Assembly: GCA_013813715.1 (NCBI GenBank)
Contig: JACCRF010000177.1
Span: 1 to 64,000, forward strand
Reading direction: 5' to 3'
DNA from: Gemmatimonadaceae bacterium
Lineage (GTDB): Bacteria > Gemmatimonadota > Gemmatimonadetes > Gemmatimonadales > Gemmatimonadaceae
Length of the DNA stretch: 64,000 nucleotides
The notes under the pieces were generated by a model. That model did not search any database and was not told the DNA's origin. It saw nothing but the letters and a program-made list of their open reading frames with translations. A program made the position numbers and the translations under genes. Below are positions 56,541 to 64,000 of the stretch, piece after piece. Within the stretch, counting starts at the first letter, position 1. Each line of letters starts with the position of its first letter.

Positions 56541-59500
56541 ATGCTCAAGGGGATGTTGGCGGGTGTATTCGGCACGCGGCATGAGCGCGAGCGGAAGCGC
56601 ATCCAGCCAATCGTTGACGAGATAAACAGCGAGTACGAGCGCCTCCACGACGTCAGCGAGGAGGAGCTGCGCGCACAGACCGAAAAGTTCCGCGGCCTCG
56701 TTCGCGAAGCCATCGGCGAACTCGAGTCGAAGATCGTCGACCTGAAGGAGGAGAAGCGGAGGACGGCTGACGCCGCCGAGCGCGAGCGCATCGATCTGGA
56801 GTTGAGCGGTGCCGATGGACGCGGTGGAGTGGAGGGCGAGCTGCGGACAGCTACCGCCGAAGTGCTCGACGAGCTCTTGCCTGAGGCGTTCGCCACCGTC
56901 CGCGAAGCCTGTCGCCGGCTGATGGGAACGACCGTCCGCGTCACGGGGCACGATCAGGAATGGAACATGATCCCCTACGACGTGCAGTTGATGGGCGGGA
57001 TCCAGCTGCACATGGGACGGATCGCCGAGATGGCGACGGGAGAGGGCAAGACGCTCGTCGCGACGCTCCCGCTTTACCTCAATGCGCTTCCTGGAAAGGG
57101 TGCGCACCTGATCACCGTCAACTCGTATCTCGCGCGCCGCGATTCCGAGTGGATGGGACACGTGTACCGGTACCTTGGCCTTGTCGTCGGCTGCATCGAC
57201 GACACCGAACCCGGCTCGGCTGAGCGCCACGCGGCGTACGAGTCTGACATCACCTACGGCACGAACAATGAGTTCGGGTTCGACTATCTGCGCGACAACA
57301 TGGTCGTCGCCAACGAGCAGCGCGTCCAGCGCGGCCACGTCTACGCGATCGTGGACGAAGTGGATTCGGTGCTGATCGACGAGGCGCGCACCCCGCTGAT
57401 CATTTCCGGACCGGTCGGCAACGAATCCGACGCTGAGTACGCGATGCACAATGCCGCGGTCGCGCGCCTTGTGAAGCGGCAGAGCGATCTCGCCAACACC
57501 CTCGTCGCCGAGGCGGAGCAGGCGTTCGAAGCGGACGACACCGAGACCGGTGCGCTCAAGCTGTACCAGGCGCGGCTCGGCGCGCCGAAGAACAAGCGAC
57601 TTCTCAAGGTGCTTCAGGAGACGGGGGCTAAGCAGCTCGTTCAGAAGAAGGAATTGGAGCACTTAGCCGACAGAAAGTTGCCCGCATCGAAGCAGCAATT
57701 CCGGGACACCGAGGAGAGTCTGCTCTACGTTCTCGACGAGAAGGGACACACAGTCCATCTCACCGACCGCGGCGTGGATTTCATGTCGCCGCACGATCAC
57801 GACGCGTTCGTGCTTCCGGACATCTCCCAGGATGTGCACCGGATAGATCACGACGAGGAGATGTCGCCGGAGGAGAAGCTCGCCACGCGCGCGCAGGTGA
57901 ACCGCGAGTACGCCGAGAAGAGCGAGACGCTGAACATCGTTCATCAACTGCTGCGCGCCCACGCGCTGTACGAGATCGACGTCAACTACGTGGTGCAGGA
58001 CGGGCAGGTTCTGATCGTGGATGAGTTCACCGGCCGCACGATGCCGGGCCGCCGCTGGTCGGAAGGTCTTCACCAGGCCGTGGAGGCGAAGGAAGGCGTC
58101 CAGGTGAAGGGCGAGACGCAGACGATGGCGACGATCACGATCCAGAACTACTTCCGCATGTACTCCAAGCTCGCCGGTATGACCGGCACCGCGGAGACGG
58201 AGGAGGGCGAGTTCCACGAGATTTACGGGCTCGGCGTGTCGGTTGTCCCGACCAATCGCCCCGTTATCCGCGACGACCGGCACGACTTCGTCTACAAGAC
58301 GCGGCGCGAGAAGTACAACGCCATTCTCGAGGAGACCGAACGGCTCCACAAGCTTGGCTATCCGGTGCTCGTCGGAACCGTGAGCGTGGACGTCTCGGAG
58401 ACGCTGGCGCGAATGTTCAAGCGCGCCGGAATAACTCACAACGTCCTCAACGCGAAGTACCATCAGCGCGAGTCGGAAATCGTAGCGAACGCGGGCCAGC
58501 CGGGCGCGGTAACGATCGCGACGAACATGGCGGGCCGCGGAACCGACATCAAGCTCGGCGAAGGTGTCACCGTGTCGAAGGATTCGATGGTGAAGGATCC
58601 GGAGAACAAGATGGTGGAGGTCACCGAATGCGGCGGGCTCCACATCATCGGATCGGAGCGTCACGAATCGCGGCGCATCGACCGGCAGCTTCGCGGACGC
58701 TCGGGCCGGCAGGGCGATCCGGGGTCGTCGCAGTTCTTCCTGTCGCTCGAGGACGATCTGATGCGGCTGTTCGGCAGCGACCGCATCGCCAAGTTGATGG
58801 ATCGAATGGGCGCCGAAGAAGGCGAGATGCTGACGCACCCCCTCATAACGCGCTCGATCGAGCAGGCGCAGAAACGTGTCGAGCTCCAGAACTTCCAGTC
58901 ACGGAAGCGGCTGCTCGACTACGACGACGTGATGAACCAGCAGCGAGAGGTGATATACTCGCTGCGGTCGTTCGCTCTGGACGGCGGCGAGGAGTTGCGC
59001 GGCGAAGCCGAGAAGATGATCGACAAGGGTGTCTCGCGCCGCGTCGAGAACACGCTCGCGATCTTCGATTCTATCGAGGAGTGGGACTACGGCCTCCTCA
59101 GGCAGGACCTGCTCATGCACTACCTGCTGAGCGTTCCCGCGTTCGAGGAGGAGGGTGACCATCCGTCCTCGCTGGCCGACGCGCAGCAGGATGCTGTGAA
59201 CGCGGCGAAGCAGGCGTTCACCGACAAGCTGGCCGGGCTCGGTGAGTACTCCGGCCAGCTGTTGTCGCTAATCATGCTCAACGTGCTGGACGAGAAGTGG
59301 AAGGACCACTTGTACGATCTCGACCAGCTCCGCAACGCGATCCACTACCGGTCCTGGGGCCAGAAGGATCCGCTCATCGAGTACAAGCACGAAGCGTACA
59401 CGATGTTCGTGGATCTGATGAACGACATCTATCACACGTTCACGGAGCGATTCCTCAGGGCCCAGATCAGCTTCGAACCGCGTCAGTTCGAGATGGATGA

Positions 59501-59840
59501 CGATGAGAGCGCGGGGCGTGGCGGTTCTCGCGGCGGCCGTCCCGCGAAGCCGGCGAAACGTTACAACGCGCTCGGGGTGCTCGAGGATGTATCTCCCGAC
59601 GCGGACCGCGTGAATGGCGAGGGAGAGCCGGAGGATGTCGTGGATATCGGGCCTGGCGAGCCTCCCTCGAAGAAACCCGCGGCGCGAGCCGAGCCGATCA
59701 TCACCGGCGCGGGGCGAGTGCGGTCGCTCAGCGCCGCGCAGAATGCGACGCCGGCAGACTGGAGTAATGTCGGACGCAACGATCCGTGTCCCTGCGGATC
59801 GGGGAAGAAGTTCAAGAAGTGTCACGGGGCGGGGGTCTGA
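56541..59840 (+). CDS. secA: Preprotein translocase ATPase SecA
   Basis: A 1,099-residue motor for the Sec export pathway. Walker A is ATGEGKTL, the DEAD-like box is VDEVDSVLIDEARTPLI, and helicase motifs TNMAGRGTDIKL and RQLRGRSGRQGDPG follow. Insertions after the N-terminus (about residues 65-110) and near residues 320-370 make it longer than the roughly 900-residue E. coli form. The C-terminal SEC-C zinc motif CPCGSGKKFKKCHG is intact. ATG 56541 follows nadD by 48 bases. Confidence 0.97.
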   Translation: MLKGMLAGVFGTRHERERKRIQPIVDEINSEYERLHDVSEEELRAQTEKFRGLVREAIGELESKIVDLKEEKRRTADAAERERIDLELSGADGRGGVEGELRTATAEVLDELLPEAFATVREACRRLMGTTVRVTGHDQEWNMIPYDVQLMGGIQLHMGRIAEMATGEGKTLVATLPLYLNALPGKGAHLITVNSYLARRDSEWMGHVYRYLGLVVGCIDDTEPGSAERHAAYESDITYGTNNEFGFDYLRDNMVVANEQRVQRGHVYAIVDEVDSVLIDEARTPLIISGPVGNESDAEYAMHNAAVARLVKRQSDLANTLVAEAEQAFEADDTETGALKLYQARLGAPKNKRLLKVLQETGAKQLVQKKELEHLADRKLPASKQQFRDTEESLLYVLDEKGHTVHLTDRGVDFMSPHDHDAFVLPDISQDVHRIDHDEEMSPEEKLATRAQVNREYAEKSETLNIVHQLLRAHALYEIDVNYVVQDGQVLIVDEFTGRTMPGRRWSEGLHQAVEAKEGVQVKGETQTMATITIQNYFRMYSKLAGMTGTAETEEGEFHEIYGLGVSVVPTNRPVIRDDRHDFVYKTRREKYNAILEETERLHKLGYPVLVGTVSVDVSETLARMFKRAGITHNVLNAKYHQRESEIVANAGQPGAVTIATNMAGRGTDIKLGEGVTVSKDSMVKDPENKMVEVTECGGLHIIGSERHESRRIDRQLRGRSGRQGDPGSSQFFLSLEDDLMRLFGSDRIAKLMDRMGAEEGEMLTHPLITRSIEQAQKRVELQNFQSRKRLLDYDDVMNQQREVIYSLRSFALDGGEELRGEAEKMIDKGVSRRVENTLAIFDSIEEWDYGLLRQDLLMHYLLSVPAFEEEGDHPSSLADAQQDAVNAAKQAFTDKLAGLGEYSGQLLSLIMLNVLDEKWKDHLYDLDQLRNAIHYRSWGQKDPLIEYKHEAYTMFVDLMNDIYHTFTERFLRAQISFEPRQFEMDDDESAGRGGSRGGRPAKPAKRYNALGVLEDVSPDADRVNGEGEPEDVVDIGPGEPPSKKPAARAEPIITGAGRVRSLSAAQNATPADWSNVGRNDPCPCGSGKKFKKCHGAGV

Positions 59841-59841
59841 C

Positions 59842-59861
59842 CGGTACTTCCCGAAGTACCG
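59842..59861. other. Hairpin just after secA
   Basis: A perfect 8-bp stem CGGTACTT / AAGTACCG with a CCCG loop begins one base after the secA stop. No T-run follows. It could be a weak or Rho-dependent end, or an mRNA 3' stability structure. The remaining 140 bp to radC shows nothing else definite. Confidence 0.55.
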
Positions 59862-60001
59862 TGATCGGGCGGTAGGCCGAAGACCCAAAAAATCGAAATT
59901 TCCCGCTGGCCGATCGCGCTCTCTTGATTATCCCTGCGGCCGGCGGATGAGAGCTGCCCGATCCTGATGCCATACCAATACGCATTCACCTATCGGAGAG
60001 A

Positions 60002-60691
60002 ATGCAAATGGCATCGGTCATACGAGAACTTCCCAATGGCGAGCGTCCCAGAGAGCGACTCAAGTCGCATGGAGTACACGCGCTCAGCTCGTCCGAGCTG
60101 CTCGCAATCCTCCTCGGCAGCGGCTCTCAGGGAATCTCCGCGATGCGGATCGGACACGACATCCTCGCCAGTTCGCACGGTTCATTGCGGCGACTGTCGT
60201 CACAACCGGTTGCTGCTCTGACGGCACTCACCGGCGTCGGAAACGCGCGGGCCGTCGCCATCCACGCGGCGCTCGAGCTCGGCCGACGGATGGCCGCCGA
60301 GGAGCGCGAGGATGGCATTCCAGTCCGAGGCCCGCGCGACGTCCACGAGATCTTCGGCCAGCGCCTGCAGGATCTGCCGGTCGAGGAGTTCCATGTCGCC
60401 ATTCTCGATTCGCAGCACCGGCTCGAGCGGGACGTCACTGTAACGCGGGGGCTGCTCAACTCGTCGCTCGTTCACCCGAGGGAAGTGTTTCGCGAAGCGA
60501 TCGCGGAGAATGCGGCTGCGATCATACTGATTCACAATCACCCGAGCGGCGATCCTACTCCATCGCCCGATGATCGCGTGACGACGGAGCAGTTGGTGCA
60601 GGCGGGGCGGGTACTCGACATACCTGTGCAGGACCACGTTATTATTGGAAGAGGGCGCTATCTGAGCTTCGCGGAGGCGGGACTGCTGTGA
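60002..60691 (+). CDS. radC: RadC-family JAB-domain protein
   Basis: A 229-residue protein with an N-terminal helix-hairpin-helix-like region (ELLAILLGSG, LTGVGNARAVAIHA) and the C-terminal MPN/JAB metalloprotease-like fold with the metal motif HNHPSGDPTPSPDD. Although named for DNA repair, the biochemical role of RadC is unsettled. ATG 60002 follows a GAGAG site; ATG 60008 is an alternative. Overlaps the next start by four bases (GTGA). Confidence 0.93.
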   Translation: MQMASVIRELPNGERPRERLKSHGVHALSSSELLAILLGSGSQGISAMRIGHDILASSHGSLRRLSSQPVAALTALTGVGNARAVAIHAALELGRRMAAEEREDGIPVRGPRDVHEIFGQRLQDLPVEEFHVAILDSQHRLERDVTVTRGLLNSSLVHPREVFREAIAENAAAIILIHNHPSGDPTPSPDDRVTTEQLVQAGRVLDIPVQDHVIIGRGRYLSFAEAGLL

Positions 60692-62859
60692 CCGCTGTCG
60701 AAACGCACGCTGTAATTCCTGGCTGGAACGACGATGGCAAGCGGCTTCCCGAGCGGCTGGATCATGAATTACTGGTGCGCGCCTACCGCTTCAGTGAGCA
60801 GGCGCATGTCGGACAGAAGCGGCTCTCCGGCGAGAACTTCGTCTCTCACTGCGTCGAGGTCGCGAAGATACTCGCCGATCTCCAGCTCGACACCGTCACT
60901 GTTGCGAGCGGCCTCATCCACGACGTCGTCGAGGATACCGCGATCTCGGTCACCGACATCGAGGCAGAATTCGGGAAGGAAATCGCCGAGATAGTCGACG
61001 GCCTCACCAAAATCGGGCACCTCCCGCTCAACTCGTCGCAGGAGCGGCAGGTCGAGAACTACCGCAAGCTGCTCCTTTCGATCGCGCGGGACGCTCGCGT
61101 AATCCTGATCAAGCTGGCCGACCGTCTCCACAACATGCGGACGCTCGATCATCTCCCGTCTGAAAAGCGGCGCCGAATCGCCCAGGAGACGCGCGATCTC
61201 TACGCGCCGCTCGCGCACCGCTTCGGAATGGCGCGGATGAGGTGGGAGCTCGAGGATTTGGCGTTCAAGCATCTGGAGACCGCCGAATACAAATCGCTGG
61301 CGAAACTCGTCGCGCAGCGCCGGGGCGAACGCGAGGTGACCATCGCCGAGCTCGGCGATCCGCTCCGGGACCTGCTCACCAGTGCGGCGATTCCAAACGT
61401 AGAGGTAACGGGCCGCCCGAAGCACCTTTGGTCCATTTACAAGAAGATGACCAAATTGGACAAGCCCTACGAGGAGATCTACGACCTCATGGCTATCCGC
61501 GTCCTCGTAGACACGGTGCCCGATTGCTACCACGCGCTCGGCGTCATCCACGAGCGGTTCACGCCCCTCCAGGAACGCATAAAAGACTACGTTGGCCAGC
61601 CGAAGTCGAACGGATATCAGTCGCTCCACACGACGATCTTCGGGCCGGCAAAGCAGATGTTCGAGATACAGATCCGGACGCGGGAGATGCACCGAACCGC
61701 TGAGTACGGAATCGCCGCCCATTGGCGATTCAAGGAGAACGCACGTAACGCCGACGAACTGGATCGCGCCCTGCACTGGTTCCGGCAGGTACTCGAGCTT
61801 CAACTCGACGCCAAGACGCCCGATGAGTTCCTCGAATTCCTCAAGCTCGATCTCTACCAGGACGAGATCTTCGTCTTCACTCCCGACGGCGACGTGATCC
61901 AGCTTCCGAAGGGCGCGACGCCCATCGACTTTGCCTTCGCCGTGCACACCGAAGTAGGATTGCATGCGCGCGGGGCGCGAATCAATGGCCGGCAGGCGAC
62001 GCTCGCCCGGGAGCTCAAGAATTCCGACACTGTCGAGATCGTTACCGACCCCGCCGCGCGTCCCAGTCGCGACTGGCTCTCCCACGTTCGCACGGGACGC
62101 GCCCGCCACAAGATCAGACAGCGTCTGCGGGTAGAGGAACAGACTACGTCGGCCAAGCTCGGCCGCGAGATTCTCAATCGCGAGGTGAAGCGGCGGCGGC
62201 TCGCGAAACCCGACGACGAGCAGCTCAAGCAGGCGGCGAGCGCACTCAACCTCAATGACATCAACCATCTCATAGCGTCAATAGGGCAGGGCGACATCGG
62301 CGTGATGCAGGTACTGAAACAGCTCTATCCGCAGGACGAGCCCCCGCCTCCCGTAAAGACCGGGCCGCTCGACTGGCTGGTCGACAAGGTCCGCGGAAGC
62401 CCGAAAGGTGTGCGCATCCAGGGCGTGGACGGCCTGATGGTCCGCTACGCGCAGTGCTGCCAGCCGGTCCCGGGCGATCCAGTGGTGGGGTACGTGACGC
62501 GCGGGCGCGGCGTGAGCATCCATCGCGGCGACTGCCCCAACCTGCTAATGCTCGACCTCGAGCCGGAGCGGCGGCTCGACATCGACTGGAAGGAGCTCGA
62601 GGGCGAGCGGTTTATGGTGCGCCTCGTCCTCGATGCGACCGACCGCCGCGGACTGTACGCTGACCTCGCGACCGCAGTCTCGGCGACCGACACCGACATC
62701 CGGAGTTTCGAGCTCCAGAGCGCGGACGGCCATGTCACCGGCGCGCTCGCTGTTGAGGTCGAGAACCTCGCGCATCTCCAGCGGATCCTCAAAGCCGCAA
62801 GGCGAGTCAAGGGAGTTACTGAGGTCACACGCAAGGAGCGGCTCGCCAGCGATAACTGA
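60688..62859 (+). CDS. RelA/SpoT bifunctional (p)ppGpp synthetase/hydrolase
   Basis: A 723-residue stringent-response enzyme. The N-terminal hydrolase has an intact HD site (H54 in SHC, and H78-D79 with E82-D83 in HDVVED), so hydrolysis is expected. The synthetase domain has YDLMAIRVLVDT, KSNGYQSLHTTIFGP and the EIQIRTREMHRTAEYGIAAHW motif. A TGS domain (FTPDGDVIQLPKGATPIDFAF), a conserved Cys-containing region (YAQCCQPVPGDPV) and a C-terminal ACT domain follow. Starts at GTG 60688 inside the radC stop. Confidence 0.95.
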   Translation: MTAVETHAVIPGWNDDGKRLPERLDHELLVRAYRFSEQAHVGQKRLSGENFVSHCVEVAKILADLQLDTVTVASGLIHDVVEDTAISVTDIEAEFGKEIAEIVDGLTKIGHLPLNSSQERQVENYRKLLLSIARDARVILIKLADRLHNMRTLDHLPSEKRRRIAQETRDLYAPLAHRFGMARMRWELEDLAFKHLETAEYKSLAKLVAQRRGEREVTIAELGDPLRDLLTSAAIPNVEVTGRPKHLWSIYKKMTKLDKPYEEIYDLMAIRVLVDTVPDCYHALGVIHERFTPLQERIKDYVGQPKSNGYQSLHTTIFGPAKQMFEIQIRTREMHRTAEYGIAAHWRFKENARNADELDRALHWFRQVLELQLDAKTPDEFLEFLKLDLYQDEIFVFTPDGDVIQLPKGATPIDFAFAVHTEVGLHARGARINGRQATLARELKNSDTVEIVTDPAARPSRDWLSHVRTGRARHKIRQRLRVEEQTTSAKLGREILNREVKRRRLAKPDDEQLKQAASALNLNDINHLIASIGQGDIGVMQVLKQLYPQDEPPPPVKTGPLDWLVDKVRGSPKGVRIQGVDGLMVRYAQCCQPVPGDPVVGYVTRGRGVSIHRGDCPNLLMLDLEPERRLDIDWKELEGERFMVRLVLDATDRRGLYADLATAVSATDTDIRSFELQSADGHVTGALAVEVENLAHLQRILKAARRVKGVTEVTRKERLASDN

Positions 62860-62991
62860 TCTCGGTTGTCGGCCTGAATCAGCGCGTTATCCGTCACGTG
62901 CCAGAGAGATTACAGTGGGCCCGAGGAGCTTGGATCGATCGCCGCCGAGCCGTCTACCGAAGAAATCCCGGCAATTTGCTATATTTCCTTC

Positions 62992-64000
62992 GTGGCCAAC
63001 GCCGAATTCAACCTCCAGGCCCCTTTCACCCCCGCTGGCGATCAGCCAAAAGCTATCGCCGAGCTTACGCACGGGCTCGAGCGAGGCGACCGATTCCAGA
63101 CGCTGCTCGGCGTCACCGGGTCTGGAAAGACCATGACCGTTGCCAACGTCATCCGGAATTTCGGGCGTCCGACGCTCGTCCTGTCGCATAACAAGACGCT
63201 GGCCGCACAGCTCTACGGCGAGATCAAGAGCTTCTTTCCGAACAACGCCGTCGAGTACTTCATCTCGTACTACGATTACTACCAGCCGGAAGCGTACGTC
63301 CCGACGACCGACACGTACATCGAGAAGGACGCGTCGATCAACGAGGACATCGACCGGTTGAGGCTGCGCGCGACGTCGAGCCTGATGGAACGGCCCGACG
63401 TCATCATCGTAGCGACCGTGTCGGCGATCTACGGGCTCGGCGATCCCCGGAGCTATCGCGACCAGATGGTGACTCTAACGAAGGGCCAGCGGATTGCCCG
63501 CGACGAAATCCTCCGGTCACTCGTGAAGATTCAGTATTCGCGGAACGACGTGATGTTCGATCGCGCCACGTTCCGCGTGCGGGGAGACACCGTGGAAATA
63601 CTCCCCGCCTACGAGGAGCAGGGCGTGCGGGTCGAGATGTGGGGCGATGAGATCGAGCGCATCTCGAAGATCAATCCGCTCACCGGCGAGGTCATCGCCG
63701 ACCTCGGCAAGGCGGCCATCTATCCCGCGAAGCACTTCGTGACCTCGCGGCCGACCATCCAGCGGGCGGTCGAGCTGATCCGGGCCGAGCTCGTGGGACG
63801 GCTGCAGGAACTCCGGACGACGGGCAAGCTGCTCGAGGCGCAACGCCTCGAATCGCGCACCAACTTCGATATCGAGATGATGCTCGAGATCGGAACGTGC
63901 GCGGGCATCGAGAACTATTCGCGCCACCTCTCGGGGCGGGAGAGCGGAGAGCGGCCTGCCTGCCTGTTCGACTACTTCCCCGAGGATTTCCTCGTCGTCG
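62992..64000 (+). CDS. uvrB: Excinuclease ABC subunit B, 5' part (runs off the window)
   Basis: The first 336 codons of UvrB, the helicase-like damage-verification subunit of nucleotide excision repair. The N-terminus [14 protein letters not shown], Walker [15 protein letters not shown], the beta-hairpin region [20 protein letters not shown], and [12 protein letters not shown] are all present. GTG 62992 is the likely start; no Shine-Dalgarno precedes it. A TATATT hexamer at 62980-62985 is seven bases upstream, so a leaderless message is possible. The 3' half lies beyond the window. Confidence 0.96.
   Translation, partial: MANAEFNLQAPFTPAGDQPKAIAELTHGLERGDRFQTLLGVTGSGKTMTVANVIRNFGRPTLVLSHNKTLAAQLYGEIKSFFPNNAVEYFISYYDYYQPEAYVPTTDTYIEKDASINEDIDRLRLRATSSLMERPDVIIVATVSAIYGLGDPRSYRDQMVTLTKGQRIARDEILRSLVKIQYSRNDVMFDRATFRVRGDTVEILPAYEEQGVRVEMWGDEIERISKINPLTGEVIADLGKAAIYPAKHFVTSRPTIQRAVELIRAELVGRLQELRTTGKLLEAQRLESRTNFDIEMMLEIGTCAGIENYSRHLSGRESGERPACLFDYFPEDFLVV

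Noticed and set aside
60769-62268. 499-codon open frame antisense to relA/spoT
   Set aside because: Entirely inside a well-conserved gene, with composition typical of a GC-rich shadow frame.

Overview
The window is 64 kb of GC-rich bacterial chromosome, almost wall-to-wall coding. The gene set suggests a Gemmatimonadota-like, Gram-negative, diderm, aerobic bacterium: TonB/ExbB/ExbD, BamD, a roughly 1,100-residue SecA, a long divergent membrane pyrophosphatase, several Na+-coupled symporters, an inositol-3-phosphate synthase next to a CDP-alcohol phosphatidyltransferase, and many short lineage-specific proteins. The phylum is an inference from gene content and style; no rRNA gene is present. 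Most of the window is housekeeping. I see no phage, plasmid, transposase, CRISPR array or defence island.

Layout. 1-6000: 3' half of tRNA-Ala, a secreted protein, a fused MFS/spermidine-synthase-like protein, a small membrane protein, a sugar nucleotidyltransferase, and divergent thioredoxin-2 and peroxiredoxin genes. 6001-6562: a non-coding gap with a truncated prepilin-like reading frame running into an inverted-repeat element. 6563-12071: a two-component system, then a TonB-ExbB-ExbD-ExbD-TonB operon. 12167-19025: a transport block (two APC permeases around a membrane pyrophosphatase, and a dicarboxylate/amino-acid symporter). 19026-25748: a second inverted-repeat element, then a BadF/BadG sugar kinase, two Na+/solute symporters and a NamZ-type (DUF1343) muramidase, which together look like cell-wall sugar salvage, with an A-type iron-sulfur carrier among them. 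25878-28835: lipoproteins and a two-gene phosphatidylinositol-type lipid module. 28900-34043: a 2-oxoacid dehydrogenase E2 gene preceded by what looks like an internally deleted E1 gene, followed by a tightly overlapping set of small unknowns, a PHP phosphoesterase, a pteridine-reductase-like SDR and an unknown Cys/His-rich protein. 34244-38987: thioredoxin reductase, a metallo-beta-lactamase-fold hydrolase, aspartase, an Rrf2 regulator and a secreted protein. 39151-42670: tRNA-Leu, then smpB, amidase, pyrD and pyrF. 42926-46315: the alpha ribosomal operon rpmJ-rpsM-rpsK-rpsD-rpoA-rplQ with rpmB attached. 46415-64000: carB, a UDP-diacetamido-uronic-acid pathway, ugd, bamD, nadD, secA, radC, relA/spoT and the first third of uvrB.

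The least ordinary signals are in the gaps and at damaged genes. Two elements with long inverted-repeat ends built of short ACAGAG/ACAGATG-type units sit next to altered genes: one immediately follows a truncated prepilin start, the other supplies the last codons of the sugar kinase. Related GACGCAGAG-type words occur in three other gaps. A perfect 26-bp palindrome flanked by 10-bp direct repeats lies ahead of the ribosomal operon. A 64-codon frame joins the typical start of an E1-alpha to the typical end of an E1-beta. A second TonB gene has no standard start codon for its membrane anchor, but an AUA sits at good spacing behind a Shine-Dalgarno sequence. All identifications come from reading the sequence without database searches.
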